From: Psychrosphaera sp. F3M07 | Lineage (GTDB): Bacteria; Pseudomonadota; Gammaproteobacteria; Enterobacterales; Alteromonadaceae | Length of the DNA stretch: 64,000 bases | NCBI RefSeq assembly: GCF_018860345.1 | Contig: NZ_JAHKPJ010000025.1 | Coordinates: 186,001-250,000 of the forward strand | Direction of reading: 5' to 3' | In this document: positions 9,869 to 18,778 of the stretch, in pieces | How positions within the stretch are numbered: position 1 is the stretch's first letter | How the letters are laid out: every line of letters begins with the position of its first letter | The notes under the pieces: model-generated | Told to the model about the DNA's origin: nothing | The model's database searches: none | What the model saw: only the letters and a program-made list of their open reading frames with translations | Position numbers and translations under genes: made by a program

Positions 9869-10306
9869 TTACTGGCTCTTAATTGTTTTTATTATTCGCC
9901 GTAACCGTCTTTTAGATTCGTCATTTAATTGGTCTGCAAATATCACTTTCCAATATGTATTCTGACTAACAGGGTTAATAATCTTTAGATAAAAACAAAA
10001 GGGCCAAAAATAACTAATAGGCAACAACTGACCTGATATTGCTCTTTTCACCCATTCTATTTGTCCAGCTTCTGACAAATGAAACACTTCTTCATCATCC
10101 GTTTGGTTTAATACATTTTGTTTGTAAACACAAAAGACAAAAAGCAGGAATAACACGGTGTAAGTCGATTTTATAATACTGGGAATAAAATATGGCCAAT
10201 GATATATCGCCAAACAATACCAACATACAAAAACGACATGTTGGTATTGTCTGTAACGGGAGTGAGGGTCTACTTTGATCCTGTAACTAGCAACTAAGTC
10301 ATCCAT
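9869..10306 (-). CDS. ygfX: YgfX family membrane protein
   Basis: This is a small protein with two close hydrophobic stretches in the first half (HVVFVCWYCLAIYHWPYF and YTVLFLLFVFCVY). The tail ends DQLNDESKRRLRRIIK, the pattern of the YgfX (CptA/DUF1434) family. E. coli YgfX is an inner-membrane protein, proposed as a toxin acting on FtsZ/MreB, and is normally encoded with sdhE (ygfY). Position next to nadB is usual for this family in Alteromonadales. No sdhE is found on either side, which is unusual. Length is 145. Family assignment rests on the C-terminal motif and context. Confidence 0.75.
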   Translation of the reverse strand: MDDLVASYRIKVDPHSRYRQYQHVVFVCWYCLAIYHWPYFIPSIIKSTYTVLFLLFVFCVYKQNVLNQTDDEEVFHLSEAGQIEWVKRAISGQLLPISYFWPFCFYLKIINPVSQNTYWKVIFADQLNDESKRRLRRIIKTIKSQ

Positions 10307-10348
10307 TACCTAATAGTAGTACAAATCGAGTGTGCTATTAATTGATTA

Positions 10349-10936
10349 TTATTCTTTTAATACCATATCAATACACATGACTGCAGCCAGAATAAGTTTA
10401 CGTATTGGATGTTCTGCCGGTACTTCAGGGTTAATTTCTAATACATAGTTATCTGCGCTAGTAAACATTTCTGCGCCAAGTCCGCCCCACTTTTTAGTGA
10501 CATGAGCAAGTGTCGTCTCGCCATCTTTGAAATAAAAATCCCAACCAACCCAGTTACCTTCCAACGAACATAATACTTGTTCGTTTTGATCTAGGACATC
10601 AAACTTTCCGCCAATCGAAAATAGTTTTTGTGCAAAACCACCCAGTAATTCATTATTATGATCTCTCACTTCTACTTTAGATAAAAAGATAGAAATGCCT
10701 CTTTGAATGCGAATCAGACGTTGCTCATCTGTTGTTCTAATTTGAACATCAAACGGCGTCATGCGTTTATAATCAGTAAACCTTAATAATTTAGTAAAAA
10801 AACCTAAATTAGGCTCACGGCACTCCATGATTATTTCGCCAGATTCAGGATCATAAATATCGTAATTATTGGCAGCTTTGAATATCCCAACGTGCTCTTT
10901 AATCAAGTATAGGTTTTTATTAATTACGTCTGTCAT
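10349..10936 (-). CDS. LURP-one-related / scramblase-like family protein
   Basis: This 195-residue protein has no signal peptide. Its repeated beta-rich pattern (NNYDIYDPESGEIIMECRE, then DVQIRTTDEQRLIRIQRG, then KFDVLDQNEQVLCSLEGNWVGWDFYF) fits the tubby-like LURP-one/phospholipid scramblase superfamily. A C-terminal hydrophobic helix (KLILAAVMCIDMVL) is typical and may touch the membrane. The bacterial function is unknown and I do not claim scramblase activity. It occupies the place next to ygfX where sdhE would be expected. Confidence 0.65.
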   Translation of the reverse strand: MTDVINKNLYLIKEHVGIFKAANNYDIYDPESGEIIMECREPNLGFFTKLLRFTDYKRMTPFDVQIRTTDEQRLIRIQRGISIFLSKVEVRDHNNELLGGFAQKLFSIGGKFDVLDQNEQVLCSLEGNWVGWDFYFKDGETTLAHVTKKWGGLGAEMFTSADNYVLEINPEVPAEHPIRKLILAAVMCIDMVLKE

Positions 10937-10998
10937 GTTTCATCCTAATTGAATCTATAAATAAATTTGTTCTTATGAAAGTCTTGAGCAATGTATAA

Positions 10999-11622
10999 CT
11001 AACCCCTTTGATAAACAACAAGAAAATTGTTTGCAGGCATAGTTTCAACTTGTAATAAACTTAACCGACCATCGCTCCAATTTGGTATGTCTTCAAGGTC
11101 TTGCATACCGCCGTAACCTTCACCAAAAAGCCATTGATCAAAGTCTCGATTCGACTCAGATGTGTATTCACCTTTTTGTTTAAAAGGGCCATAACAAACC
11201 AACTTTTGACCTTGATTCATCGATTCTACTAATTGTTTGATTAAATATTTGGCCAACTCTTCACTAATGATATGCAAAACATTAGCGGAATATATCAGCT
11301 CAAACTCAGAGGCGGTAATCGTATCTTGGCCAATATGGAATGAGAATGGTTTCAAATAATTAGTGAGTCCTTGTTTCTGACTGACTTCATACCATTGCAT
11401 CGTTAGGGGTAACTTACTTTTTATTTCAGTTGGCTGCCAAACTAGCTCAGGCATATGCTGGCAAAAATGAATACCATGTTGTCCCGGTCCAGAACCTATC
11501 TCAATGACTTTGCCTTTTAGAAGGTTTAAATTCTTCAAAACGTCCAAGATATATTGTTTATTATTATCAGCTGCAGGATTTCTGGCTAAGTGGGCAAAAG
11601 GATCAATCATACTAAGGTCCAT
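10999..11622 (-). CDS. DUF938 class I SAM-dependent methyltransferase
   Basis: The SAM-binding motif EIGSGPGQHG is at residues 41-50. The N-terminus MIDPFAHLARNPAADNNKQYILDVL and the later segments LVCYGPFKQKGEYTSESNRDFDQWL and GMQDLEDIPNW are hallmarks of the DUF938 family. The substrate is unknown. A second in-frame Met at residue 5 matches the usual family start slightly better. It stands as a separate minus-strand gene between the metH terminator and the LURP-one gene. Confidence 0.85.
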   Translation of the reverse strand: MDLSMIDPFAHLARNPAADNNKQYILDVLKNLNLLKGKVIEIGSGPGQHGIHFCQHMPELVWQPTEIKSKLPLTMQWYEVSQKQGLTNYLKPFSFHIGQDTITASEFELIYSANVLHIISEELAKYLIKQLVESMNQGQKLVCYGPFKQKGEYTSESNRDFDQWLFGEGYGGMQDLEDIPNWSDGRLSLLQVETMPANNFLVVYQRG

Positions 11623-11650
11623 AATTTTGGTTCTATATCTTAATTTTAAT

Positions 11651-11687
11651 TCAACAAAAAGGCCAGTTGATGCATCAACTAGCCTTT
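11651..11687 (-). terminator. Intrinsic terminator of the metA-metH operon
   Basis: On the minus strand AAAGGC, a 16-bp self-complementary AGTTGATGCATCAACT core, and GCCTTT form a long stem with one A/C mismatch. TTTTTG follows. It lies just after the metH stop codon. Confidence 0.8.
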
Positions 11688-11717
11688 ATCGATCTCTCAA
11701 TAGTTAAATTGGAACAG

Positions 11718-14345
11718 TTACAAGTTTGGACCTAACCACATTTCGGCAGTTCGTTCATCCCAACCTTTTAGGTCGGCATAAGTTTGAGCTTGTTCTTTAT
11801 CTATTTTGCTAACCGCAAAATATTTAGAATCAGGATGTGAGAAGTACCAACCAGATACAGAAGCGCCTGGCCACATTGCGTAACTTTCTGTTAGTGTCAT
11901 ACCAATACGTTTATCGACATCTAACAATTGCCACAATTTAGACTTTTCAGTATGTTCAGGGCATGCAGGGTAACCCGGTGCAGGACGTATACCTTGATAT
12001 TTTTCGCGAATTAAGTCGTCATTTTCTAACGTTTCATCCGCAGCATATCCCCAATATTCTTTACGGACTTGCTGATGTAAATATTCAGCTAACGCTTCTG
12101 CTAGTCTATCAGCGATGGTTTTAACCATAATATTGTTGTAATCATCATGCTCAGCTAAAAATTTCTCAGCCAATTCATCAGCACCAAATCCAGCAGTAAC
12201 GGCAAAGGCACCTATATAGTCTTCAACACCTGACTCTTTTGTTGCAACAAAATCACTTAAACAATAATTAGGTGACGAGTTTCTGGTTTTTAACTGTTGT
12301 CTTAATTGATGCAAAACCAACTGAGTTTGTTGATTGTTCTCATTCGAGTAAACCTCAATTGACTCATCGGTGCTGTTAGCTGGGAATAAACCAAATACAG
12401 CTTTAGCTGTGAGCTCTCCCGACTTTTCAAAGCGGTCTAACATTTGGTTCGCATCATCAAATACTTTTTGTGCCTGCTCACCAACAACTTCATGTTTTAG
12501 AATTGATGGGTATTTACCATGTAATTGCCAAGTTAAAAAGTATGGCGTCCAGTCGATATATTCACGCAAAGTGGCGATTGATACATTATGCCATTCGTGA
12601 ATACCTAACTTTTTCGGTTTTGGAGGCTGATAAGTATCCCAGTCCACTTTGAATTTGTTCGCTCGAGCTTGTTCAAAACTAATGTATTGGGTGTTATCTC
12701 GTTTACGATGATGTTGTATCACCACACGTTCATAGTCTTTTTCAAGTTGCTGTAAAAACGGCGCTCTTAGTTCTTTACTCAACAAGTTAGATACCACTGA
12801 TACAGAGCGACTCGCATTAGGTACATAAACCACTGGGTGTTCATAATGTTCGTTAATTTTAACCGCGGTATGCGCTTTTGACGTTGTCGCACCGCCAATC
12901 AATAAGGGCAAATCTAACCCTTGACGTGTTAATTCTTTTGCAACATGCACCATCTCATCAAGTGATGGGGTAATTAACCCAGACAAGCCTATGATATCTA
13001 CTTTTTCCGCAATAGCGGTATCTATGATTTTTTGACAAGGCACCATAACGCCTAGGTCTATTACTTCGTAGTTATTACATTGTAAAACCACACCAACTAT
13101 GTTTTTACCAATGTCGTGTACATCACCTTTTACGGTTGCCATTAGTACTTTTCCGTTAGTACTACCCTCTTCTTTTTCTTCTTCGATATAGGGGTTTAAA
13201 TAGGCAACAGCTTGTTTCATAACCCGAGCTGATTTCACCACTTGAGGTAAAAACATTTTTCCTTCACCAAACAAGTCACCTACGATATTCATGCCATCCA
13301 TTAATGGCCCTTCAATCACTTGCAGAGGTTTATCAAAATGCAATCGACACTCTTCTGTGTCCTCTTCAATAAACTGGGTAATACCTTTCACTAAAGCATG
13401 TTCTAAACGTTTAGTTACTTCCCATCCTCGCCACTCTTGTGTTTCTGCTTCTACCTGAACACCGTCACCACGATATTTAGGTGCTAAATCGAGTAAACGC
13501 TCAGTAGCATCATCACGACGGTTTAATATTACATCTTCCACCGCTTCACGCAGTTCAAGTGGGATATCATCATAAACCGCTAACTGGCCAGCATTAACAA
13601 TAGCCATATCCATCCCGGCACGAACCGCATAATACAAAAAGACGGAATGCATGGCTTCGCGAACCGGGTTATTACCTCGAAAAGAGAAAGATACGTTGGA
13701 TAAACCGCCTGAAATTTTGGCGTGTGGTAAATGTTCCTTTATATCCTTAATAGCATCAATAAAAGCAACCGCGTAATTATTATGCTCTTCTATACCCGTT
13801 GCGACGGCAAATATATTAGGATCAAAGATAATATCTTGTGGCGGGAAACCTATGCCATCAACTAATAATTCATAAGCACGTTTACAGATCCTAAACTTTT
13901 CTTCTCTGGTTTCAGCCTGCCCATCTTGGTCAAATGCCATAACGACGACAGCGGCACCATAACGTTTTAATTTTTTCGCTTGTGCTAGAAAAGGTTCTTC
14001 CCCTTCCTTCATCGAAATAGAATTAACGATTGCTTTACCTTGTACGCATTTAAGTCCAGCTTCTATCACTTCCCACTTAGAGGAATCCAACATAATTGGC
14101 ACTCTAGCGATGTCAGGTTCTGATGCAATTAACTTACAAAACTTCTCCATAGCAGCGACAGAGTCCAACATGGCTTCATCCATATTGATATCGATAACTT
14201 GCGCGCCATTTTCAACCTGTTGACGAGCCACGTCTAACGCCGCTTCATAATCCCCATTTAGGATCAATCGTTTAAACATAGCTGAACCGGTTACATTGGT
14301 TCGCTCGCCTACGTTTATAAATCTGCTAACTGATTTTGTTGTCAT
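11718..14345 (-). CDS. metH: Cobalamin-dependent methionine synthase, pterin/B12/activation subunit (split MetH)
   Basis: This carries the last three modules of MetH. The pterin (methyl-tetrahydrofolate) domain begins [18 protein letters not shown]. The cap and cobalamin domain holds the lower-ligand motif [10 protein letters not shown] with its histidine near residue 410. The reactivation/SAM domain contains [15 protein letters not shown] and [18 protein letters not shown]. The homocysteine module is missing here and is encoded by the upstream gene, 53 bp away. I use the ATG at 14345, preceded by GGAA; an in-frame GTG at 14363 would add six residues. The two proteins must act together to remethylate homocysteine. 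Confidence 0.93.
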   Translation of the reverse strand: MTTKSVSRFINVGERTNVTGSAMFKRLILNGDYEAALDVARQQVENGAQVIDINMDEAMLDSVAAMEKFCKLIASEPDIARVPIMLDSSKWEVIEAGLKCVQGKAIVNSISMKEGEEPFLAQAKKLKRYGAAVVVMAFDQDGQAETREEKFRICKRAYELLVDGIGFPPQDIIFDPNIFAVATGIEEHNNYAVAFIDAIKDIKEHLPHAKISGGLSNVSFSFRGNNPVREAMHSVFLYYAVRAGMDMAIVNAGQLAVYDDIPLELREAVEDVILNRRDDATERLLDLAPKYRGDGVQVEAETQEWRGWEVTKRLEHALVKGITQFIEEDTEECRLHFDKPLQVIEGPLMDGMNIVGDLFGEGKMFLPQVVKSARVMKQAVAYLNPYIEEEKEEGSTNGKVLMATVKGDVHDIGKNIVGVVLQCNNYEVIDLGVMVPCQKIIDTAIAEKVDIIGLSGLITPSLDEMVHVAKELTRQGLDLPLLIGGATTSKAHTAVKINEHYEHPVVYVPNASRSVSVVSNLLSKELRAPFLQQLEKDYERVVIQHHRKRDNTQYISFEQARANKFKVDWDTYQPPKPKKLGIHEWHNVSIATLREYIDWTPYFLTWQLHGKYPSILKHEVVGEQAQKVFDDANQMLDRFEKSGELTAKAVFGLFPANSTDESIEVYSNENNQQTQLVLHQLRQQLKTRNSSPNYCLSDFVATKESGVEDYIGAFAVTAGFGADELAEKFLAEHDDYNNIMVKTIADRLAEALAEYLHQQVRKEYWGYAADETLENDDLIREKYQGIRPAPGYPACPEHTEKSKLWQLLDVDKRIGMTLTESYAMWPGASVSGWYFSHPDSKYFAVSKIDKEQAQTYADLKGWDERTAEMWLGPNL

Positions 14346-14398
14346 AATTTCTTGTTTCCACACTCAGTAAGTTAAGGAACTTTACTTACTAATGATAT

Positions 14399-15466
14399 TT
14401 ATAAATTAAACGCTTCAAGTCCAGAAAGGCGCATCAAGGCGCTTTTTTCTTTAGGTGCACGTGGAATATTACCTTCAACGGCTTTTAACATAGCCGTAAT
14501 ATGCTCCGGTGTGGTCCCGCAGCACCCTCCGACAATATTCATTAATTGGCTACTCGACCATTCAGCAATATGTTCTGCCATTTCACTAGACTCTAGATCA
14601 TATTCACCAAATTCATTTGGTAAACCAGCATTAGGATGCACCGATACAAAACATTCACAAATAGAAGATAAGGTATCCACATATTGGCGCAGTTGGTCTG
14701 GCCCTAATGCACAATTTAAACCGACGGATAATGGATTAACGTGACAGATAGAATTATAAAAAGCTTCTGTTGTTTGACCTGATAATGTACGACCAGAGGC
14801 ATCGGTAATAGTACCTGAAATCATAATTGGCAGACGTTGCCCTGCCTGCTCAAACGCTTCTTCAATAGCATATAATGCAGCTTTAGAATTTAAAGTATCG
14901 AAAATGGTCTCGACTAGAATAATATCTGAACCTCCCGCCATTAAAGCAAGTGTAGCGGTAATGTAGTCTTCGACTAATTCGTCAAATGTGATATTTCTAA
15001 AACCTGGATCATTAACATCTGGAGAGATAGATAACGTCTTTGATGTTGGCCCTAATACGCCAGCTACAAACCTTGGTTTATCTGGCGTTGCAACTTCATC
15101 ACACGCTTCTCGTGCTAATTTAGCTGCAGCAAAATTAATTTCTTCTGCAAGTGATTGCATTTCATAATCGGCCATCGAAGTTTTAGTCGCATTAAAACTA
15201 TTGGTTTCTATTATGTCAGCGCCAGCCTTTAGGTATTGAAGATGAATGTTTTTAATGATGTCTGGTTGTGTCAGAACTAACAGATCATTATTACCTTTAA
15301 TTGCGGTATGCCAATCCGCGAATCGAGTTCCACGATAGTCTTCTTCTTCCAAACCACATTGTTGGATCATGGTTCCCATTGCACCATCTAAAATCAAGGT
15401 TTTTTTATTCAACAATTCTGTTAATAGCTGGGTTTGATCTGGGCGTATATTGCCTTTGTTACTCAT
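14399..15466 (-). CDS. metH: Methionine synthase homocysteine-binding subunit (split MetH)
   Basis: This 355-residue protein is the homocysteine S-methyltransferase module of MetH. It starts with the family block [23 protein letters not shown]. The zinc ligands are visible as [11 protein letters not shown] and [12 protein letters not shown]. It ends [10 protein letters not shown] then TAA, exactly the linker that in one-piece MetH proteins leads on to the pterin module. Both halves are intact and adjacent in one operon, so this looks like a working split enzyme rather than a decaying gene. Confidence 0.93.
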   Translation of the reverse strand: MSNKGNIRPDQTQLLTELLNKKTLILDGAMGTMIQQCGLEEEDYRGTRFADWHTAIKGNNDLLVLTQPDIIKNIHLQYLKAGADIIETNSFNATKTSMADYEMQSLAEEINFAAAKLAREACDEVATPDKPRFVAGVLGPTSKTLSISPDVNDPGFRNITFDELVEDYITATLALMAGGSDIILVETIFDTLNSKAALYAIEEAFEQAGQRLPIMISGTITDASGRTLSGQTTEAFYNSICHVNPLSVGLNCALGPDQLRQYVDTLSSICECFVSVHPNAGLPNEFGEYDLESSEMAEHIAEWSSSQLMNIVGGCCGTTPEHITAMLKAVEGNIPRAPKEKSALMRLSGLEAFNL

Positions 15467-15490
15467 TTTAATTTCCTGCGCTGTATTCGA

Positions 15491-16435
15491 CTATTCGGCA
15501 AAATTATCTGTTCTGATGTTTTCACTTACTTGGCTAAGGTTATAAGGTGTCTTTTGATAAACGTAATAATTTAACCAGTTGCTAAATAATAAATATCCAT
15601 GAGCTTGCCACAACTTTTGTGGTGCAAGTTTAGGATCATTACCAGGGTAATAATTGACGGGGATATCAGGGTTTAAATCTGCATCGACATCCCTAGTATA
15701 CTCATCATGCAAAGTTAACCTGTCATATTCAGGATGACCAGTAATAAACACCCTAGTGCCTGATTTATTCTGCATTAAATACGCACCAACTTCATCCGAA
15801 CCTGAAATAGTGATTAAGTCAGCTTCTTTATTTAATTTATTGATAGGTACTTCACCATAACGAGAATGCGGTACATAAAAAATATCATCAAAACCACGCA
15901 TTATTGGCGCTTTAGATTCCCATTTTGTATGTTTGTATACCCCACTTAATTTAGTATCACGGATATCATGTTTAATTCCGTAATGATAATAAATGGCAGC
16001 ATGAGCAGCCCAACATAAAAACAAAGTAGAAGTGACATGTCGGTCTGCCCAGTCCAATACTTCCTTTAATTGTGGCCAGTAAGTTATATCTTCGTAATCT
16101 TTTAGGCCTAAAGGCGCGCCTGTGATGATCAACCCATCGTAGTTCTTATCTTTTATATCGCTAAAGTATCGATAAAAATTGTCTAAATGGGCTTCGGATG
16201 TGGTTTTAGTTTGATGCTCTAACCTAACGAGCTCAATATCAATTTGCAACGGACTATTGGATAACAATCTCACCAGTTGAACTTCAGTAGTTATTTTATC
16301 AGGCATCAAGTTGAGTACCGCCACCTGCATTGGACGAATATCTTGTGTGTCCGCTCTGTGCGCTGGCATTACATAAATATTTTCCTGCTTAAGGGCATCA
16401 ATAGCAGGTAATTTATCCGGTACTCTAATAGGCAT
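15491..16435 (-). CDS. metA: Homoserine O-succinyltransferase
   Basis: MetA acylates homoserine, the first committed step of methionine synthesis. The N-terminus MPIRVPDKLPAIDAL, the block AVLNLMPDKITTEVQL, and the nucleophile cysteine C141 in LFLCWAAHA are clear. So are the HSRYGEVP segment and the catalytic-triad histidine in TGHPEYDRLT. Length 314 is normal. It is the first gene of an operon with the two metH genes, 24 bp upstream, behind a promoter with three met boxes. Confidence 0.97.
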   Translation of the reverse strand: MPIRVPDKLPAIDALKQENIYVMPAHRADTQDIRPMQVAVLNLMPDKITTEVQLVRLLSNSPLQIDIELVRLEHQTKTTSEAHLDNFYRYFSDIKDKNYDGLIITGAPLGLKDYEDITYWPQLKEVLDWADRHVTSTLFLCWAAHAAIYYHYGIKHDIRDTKLSGVYKHTKWESKAPIMRGFDDIFYVPHSRYGEVPINKLNKEADLITISGSDEVGAYLMQNKSGTRVFITGHPEYDRLTLHDEYTRDVDADLNPDIPVNYYPGNDPKLAPQKLWQAHGYLLFSNWLNYYVYQKTPYNLSQVSENIRTDNFAE

Positions 16436-16493
16436 GAATATGACTCGTTGGAATAAAATTGATTTATATGCAGATTACGTAATTTTGAAATAA

Positions 16494-16520
16494 TGTCAAC
16501 ATCTAGATGTTTAGACGTCC
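16494..16520 (-). promoter_or_regulatory. MetJ operator (three tandem met boxes) over the metA promoter
   Basis: On the plus strand three adjacent 8-mers, CAACATCT, AGATGTTT and AGACGTCC, occupy 16497-16520. Each resembles the MetJ box AGACGTCT, and they abut with no spacing, as MetJ needs for cooperative binding. On the minus strand TTGACA (16499 to 16494) overlaps the last box and could be the -35 element, with a weak TAATCT 16 nt later. MetJ with SAM should repress metA-metH here. No metJ gene is in the window. Confidence 0.8.
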
Positions 16521-16532
16521 ATAATTTACAAG

Positions 16533-16559
16533 CAAAAAAAACGGTGAGTGTTCTCACCG
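16533..16559 (-). terminator. Intrinsic terminator of the small membrane protein gene
   Basis: On the minus strand CGGTGAG, a 4-nt loop and CTCACCG are followed by eight T residues. It ends transcription of the 59-residue membrane protein gene before the metA promoter. Confidence 0.88.
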
Positions 16560-16578
16560 ATATTTATCTAAATTCACC

Positions 16579-16758
16579 TTATCTAATCGTACCTTTACCA
16601 GTTAAGATCTCAATAATGACCATAGGCGCAGCTAACAATACATAAAAAAAAGTGATTGTTTTTTCGTGTGTATGTCCAACTCGGAAAATTCTAGCGACAC
16701 AAAAAGCAATGCAACACCAAATTATATAACCGACAGACATCATAATTATCGAGTCCAT
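16579..16758 (-). CDS. Small inner-membrane protein, function unknown
   Basis: The 59-residue product (MDSIIMMSVGYIIWCCIAF...) is almost wholly two hydrophobic helices joined by a short polar turn (RIFRVGHTHEKT). I chose the ATG at 16758 because AAGGGAAG lies 3 nt upstream; a TTG nine codons earlier would read through this ribosome binding site. A strong terminator follows. I recognise no family. The ribosome binding site and terminator support it being real. Confidence 0.6.
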   Translation of the reverse strand: MDSIIMMSVGYIIWCCIAFCVARIFRVGHTHEKTITFFYVLLAAPMVIIEILTGKGTIR

Positions 16759-17110
16759 ATCTTCCCTTAACAAAATAGATTTCAATTAAGTCTAGTACAT
16801 ATTTTGTACTTAACTATTTGGTTTTTTGCTTTCTTTATGAGTAAGATGGATAAACAGGGATTGTTAAATATACTATTTCGAAATTTTTTTTTATTGCAAT
16901 AAAGTCGCTATATTTATAAATACAGTGAATACATTAGTGCCACATAAGATACTTAAAATAATCTAGCTAAATTTCACGCCCAAAAACAAGTGAAACTAAA
17001 TTTAAAAGTAGTGTTTACTATCCATTAGTACTATATTAAGCAAAGAGTGTTTATTTAAAACGCTTGTTTTAATTTTAACTTTTTACACACATTGATCACG
17101 GAAATATTGA
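16759..17110. other. AT-rich intergenic region before the EAL-HDOD gene
   Basis: This stretch of about 350 bp separates the divergent small membrane gene and the EAL-HDOD gene. It has long A/T runs and should carry both promoters. I see no reading frame worth calling and no clear operator, only a short inverted repeat (GTACA / TGTAC) near 16795-16809. Confidence 0.4.
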
Positions 17111-18331
17111 ATGTATTTTTATGCCGCTCGCCAACCTATTTTGGATGCTGAGAAAAATTTATTTGCTTATGAATTGCTATTCAGAGACGGCGTTGACAAT
17201 GTATTTCCTGGGATAGATGAAGACGAAGCAACTACTCGTATAATCGAAGGATCACAGTTCAATTTAGGGTTAGCCCATTTAACGGGAAACAAACCAGCTT
17301 TTATTAATTTCACTTTAGACACCATCCTTAAAAATTACCCAGCCATGTTACCGCCAGAGACACTCGTAGTTGAAATACTTGAAACGGTTACCCCAGGTAA
17401 AAAGTTATTAGCTTCTGTAATCGAGTTAAAAAAACAAGGTTATGTTATTGCGCTAGATGATTACGAACATAAACCAGTGTGGCGACACTTTTTCCCTTAC
17501 GTAGATATAATTAAAATTGATCTTAGAGCTATGTCTTTTGATGAAGTTGAACAGGTAATGACTGAATTGGCCGAGTTCAAGCATATTAAATATTTAGCAG
17601 AAAAAGTAGAAACATTAGCCGAGTTTAATCAATGTAAAAAAATGGGATTTAAATACTTCCAAGGTTACTTTTTCTCAAAACCTGAAATGGTTAAAACAAA
17701 GACGTTATCCCCGAGTCAATTAACCCTTTCGGAATTATTAGCAGAAACATCTTCAACTGATATCGATTTACCTAAAGTCACCCAAATATTTGAACGAGAT
17801 ATCAACCTTTCCTATAAGTTATTGCGCTACAGTAATTCTGCAACATTTAAACGACGAGCTGACATTTCAACCATAAAACAAGCTATAGTCGCATTAGGAA
17901 AATATGAACTTAAAAAGTTTTTATCTTTATTATTTACGGCGTCAGTCAGTGATGAAAAACCACAAGAGTTGTTACGACTTGCTATGGTTAGAGCGCGTTT
18001 TTGTGAAAACTTAGCTGAAATTAATGAAGACGGTGATGCTAGCATGGCCTTTTTAACCGGCATGTTATCTTTAATTGACGCTATTTTAGATGAAGATATT
18101 GCTACGGTTATGGAGCAACTCCCACTTTCACTCGAAATAAAAGAAGCTCTGGTAAACAAAAAAGGGAAATTAGCGACGTATTTACAATTGGCGATGACTT
18201 ACGAGAGAGGTTTATGGGAGCAAGAGTCAGCATTAGAGACATCTTTAAAGTTATCTGACGAACAAGTACCTGCTATATATGCAAACGCTATTGACTGGTC
18301 TAATGAACAAATTTCGTCAATTAATAGTTAA
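17111..18331 (+). CDS. EAL-HDOD domain signalling protein (YuxH-like)
   Basis: Residues 1 to about 200 form an EAL domain and about 205-395 an HDOD domain. The EAL signature reads YELLFR, so the canonical EALxR is altered. Candidate metal or general-base residues remain: the N of INFTL, the E of VEILE, DD of ALDDYE, K of IKIDL, E of AEKVE and Q of FQGYFF. Loop 6 lacks the usual DFG-T-S pattern. Such proteins bind or degrade cyclic di-GMP, or act as signal adaptors through HDOD. I cannot decide which applies. It is a single gene with its own terminator. Confidence 0.88.
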   Translation: MYFYAARQPILDAEKNLFAYELLFRDGVDNVFPGIDEDEATTRIIEGSQFNLGLAHLTGNKPAFINFTLDTILKNYPAMLPPETLVVEILETVTPGKKLLASVIELKKQGYVIALDDYEHKPVWRHFFPYVDIIKIDLRAMSFDEVEQVMTELAEFKHIKYLAEKVETLAEFNQCKKMGFKYFQGYFFSKPEMVKTKTLSPSQLTLSELLAETSSTDIDLPKVTQIFERDINLSYKLLRYSNSATFKRRADISTIKQAIVALGKYELKKFLSLLFTASVSDEKPQELLRLAMVRARFCENLAEINEDGDASMAFLTGMLSLIDAILDEDIATVMEQLPLSLEIKEALVNKKGKLATYLQLAMTYERGLWEQESALETSLKLSDEQVPAIYANAIDWSNEQISSINS

Positions 18332-18342
18332 TTCCGTGCAAT

Positions 18343-18368
18343 AAAAAAAGGACCTGAGTCCTTTTTTA
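18343..18368. terminator. Bidirectional intrinsic terminator
   Basis: The stem AAAAAAGGAC / GTCCTTTTTT has a CTGA loop and gives a T run on both strands. It sits between the convergent EAL-HDOD gene and the ComEA-like gene and can serve both. Confidence 0.88.
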
Positions 18369-18393
18369 GTTTCGATATCCAAACGTTCAACGT

Positions 18394-18705
18394 TTATTCT
18401 ACTATTAGGTAAGGTGACAACTTTTGCACCAACTTATTACCAATACCCTTCACATTAACTAACTGATCTAACGAAGTTAATTTTCCATTTTCATTAATAT
18501 AATTAACGATTGCTTCCGCTTTTTTTTTGCCTAAACCTTTAATCTGAGTTAATTGTTCAACATCGGCGTTATTAATGTTTAACTTCGTCTCAACAACCAC
18601 AGCGTCGGACTTAAGGTTTACTTGAAGTGGAGTTATCGCCAAAGCTGCATTTGGAAATAGGCTCAACAAAGTAAAAATAGTAACTATAAATGCCATCTTA
18701 TTCAT
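18394..18705 (-). CDS. ComEA-like helix-hairpin-helix DNA-binding protein
   Basis: The 103-residue protein has a signal peptide (MAFIVTIFTLLSLFPNAALA) and a C-terminal tandem helix-hairpin-helix unit: LNINNADVEQLTQIKGLGKKKAEAIV then LDQLVNVKGIGNKLVQKL. This is the pattern of periplasmic ComEA, which holds incoming DNA during natural transformation. I chose the ATG at 18705 because AAGGAAAGAGAA lies just upstream. The window also has type IV pilus genes, which can serve DNA uptake, but many Alteromonadales carry short ComEA-like proteins of untested role. Confidence 0.85.
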   Translation of the reverse strand: MNKMAFIVTIFTLLSLFPNAALAITPLQVNLKSDAVVVETKLNINNADVEQLTQIKGLGKKKAEAIVNYINENGKLTSLDQLVNVKGIGNKLVQKLSPYLIVE

Positions 18706-18778
18706 TTCTCTTTCCTTATATTGTAAATTACCCAATAAAGGTATAATTCAACTTTATAAGTTTGGCAAATTTATATTT

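Noticed and set aside
10349-10936. Phospholipid scramblase activity of the LURP-one family protein
   Set aside because: The fold assignment is by sequence pattern only, and bacterial members have no established lipid-transfer function, so no activity is claimed.
14364-14398. metH as a frameshifted or decaying gene
   Set aside because: The break falls exactly at the domain linker, both halves are complete, and the downstream half has its own start with GGAA upstream. A single sequencing error would not create a gap of this kind.
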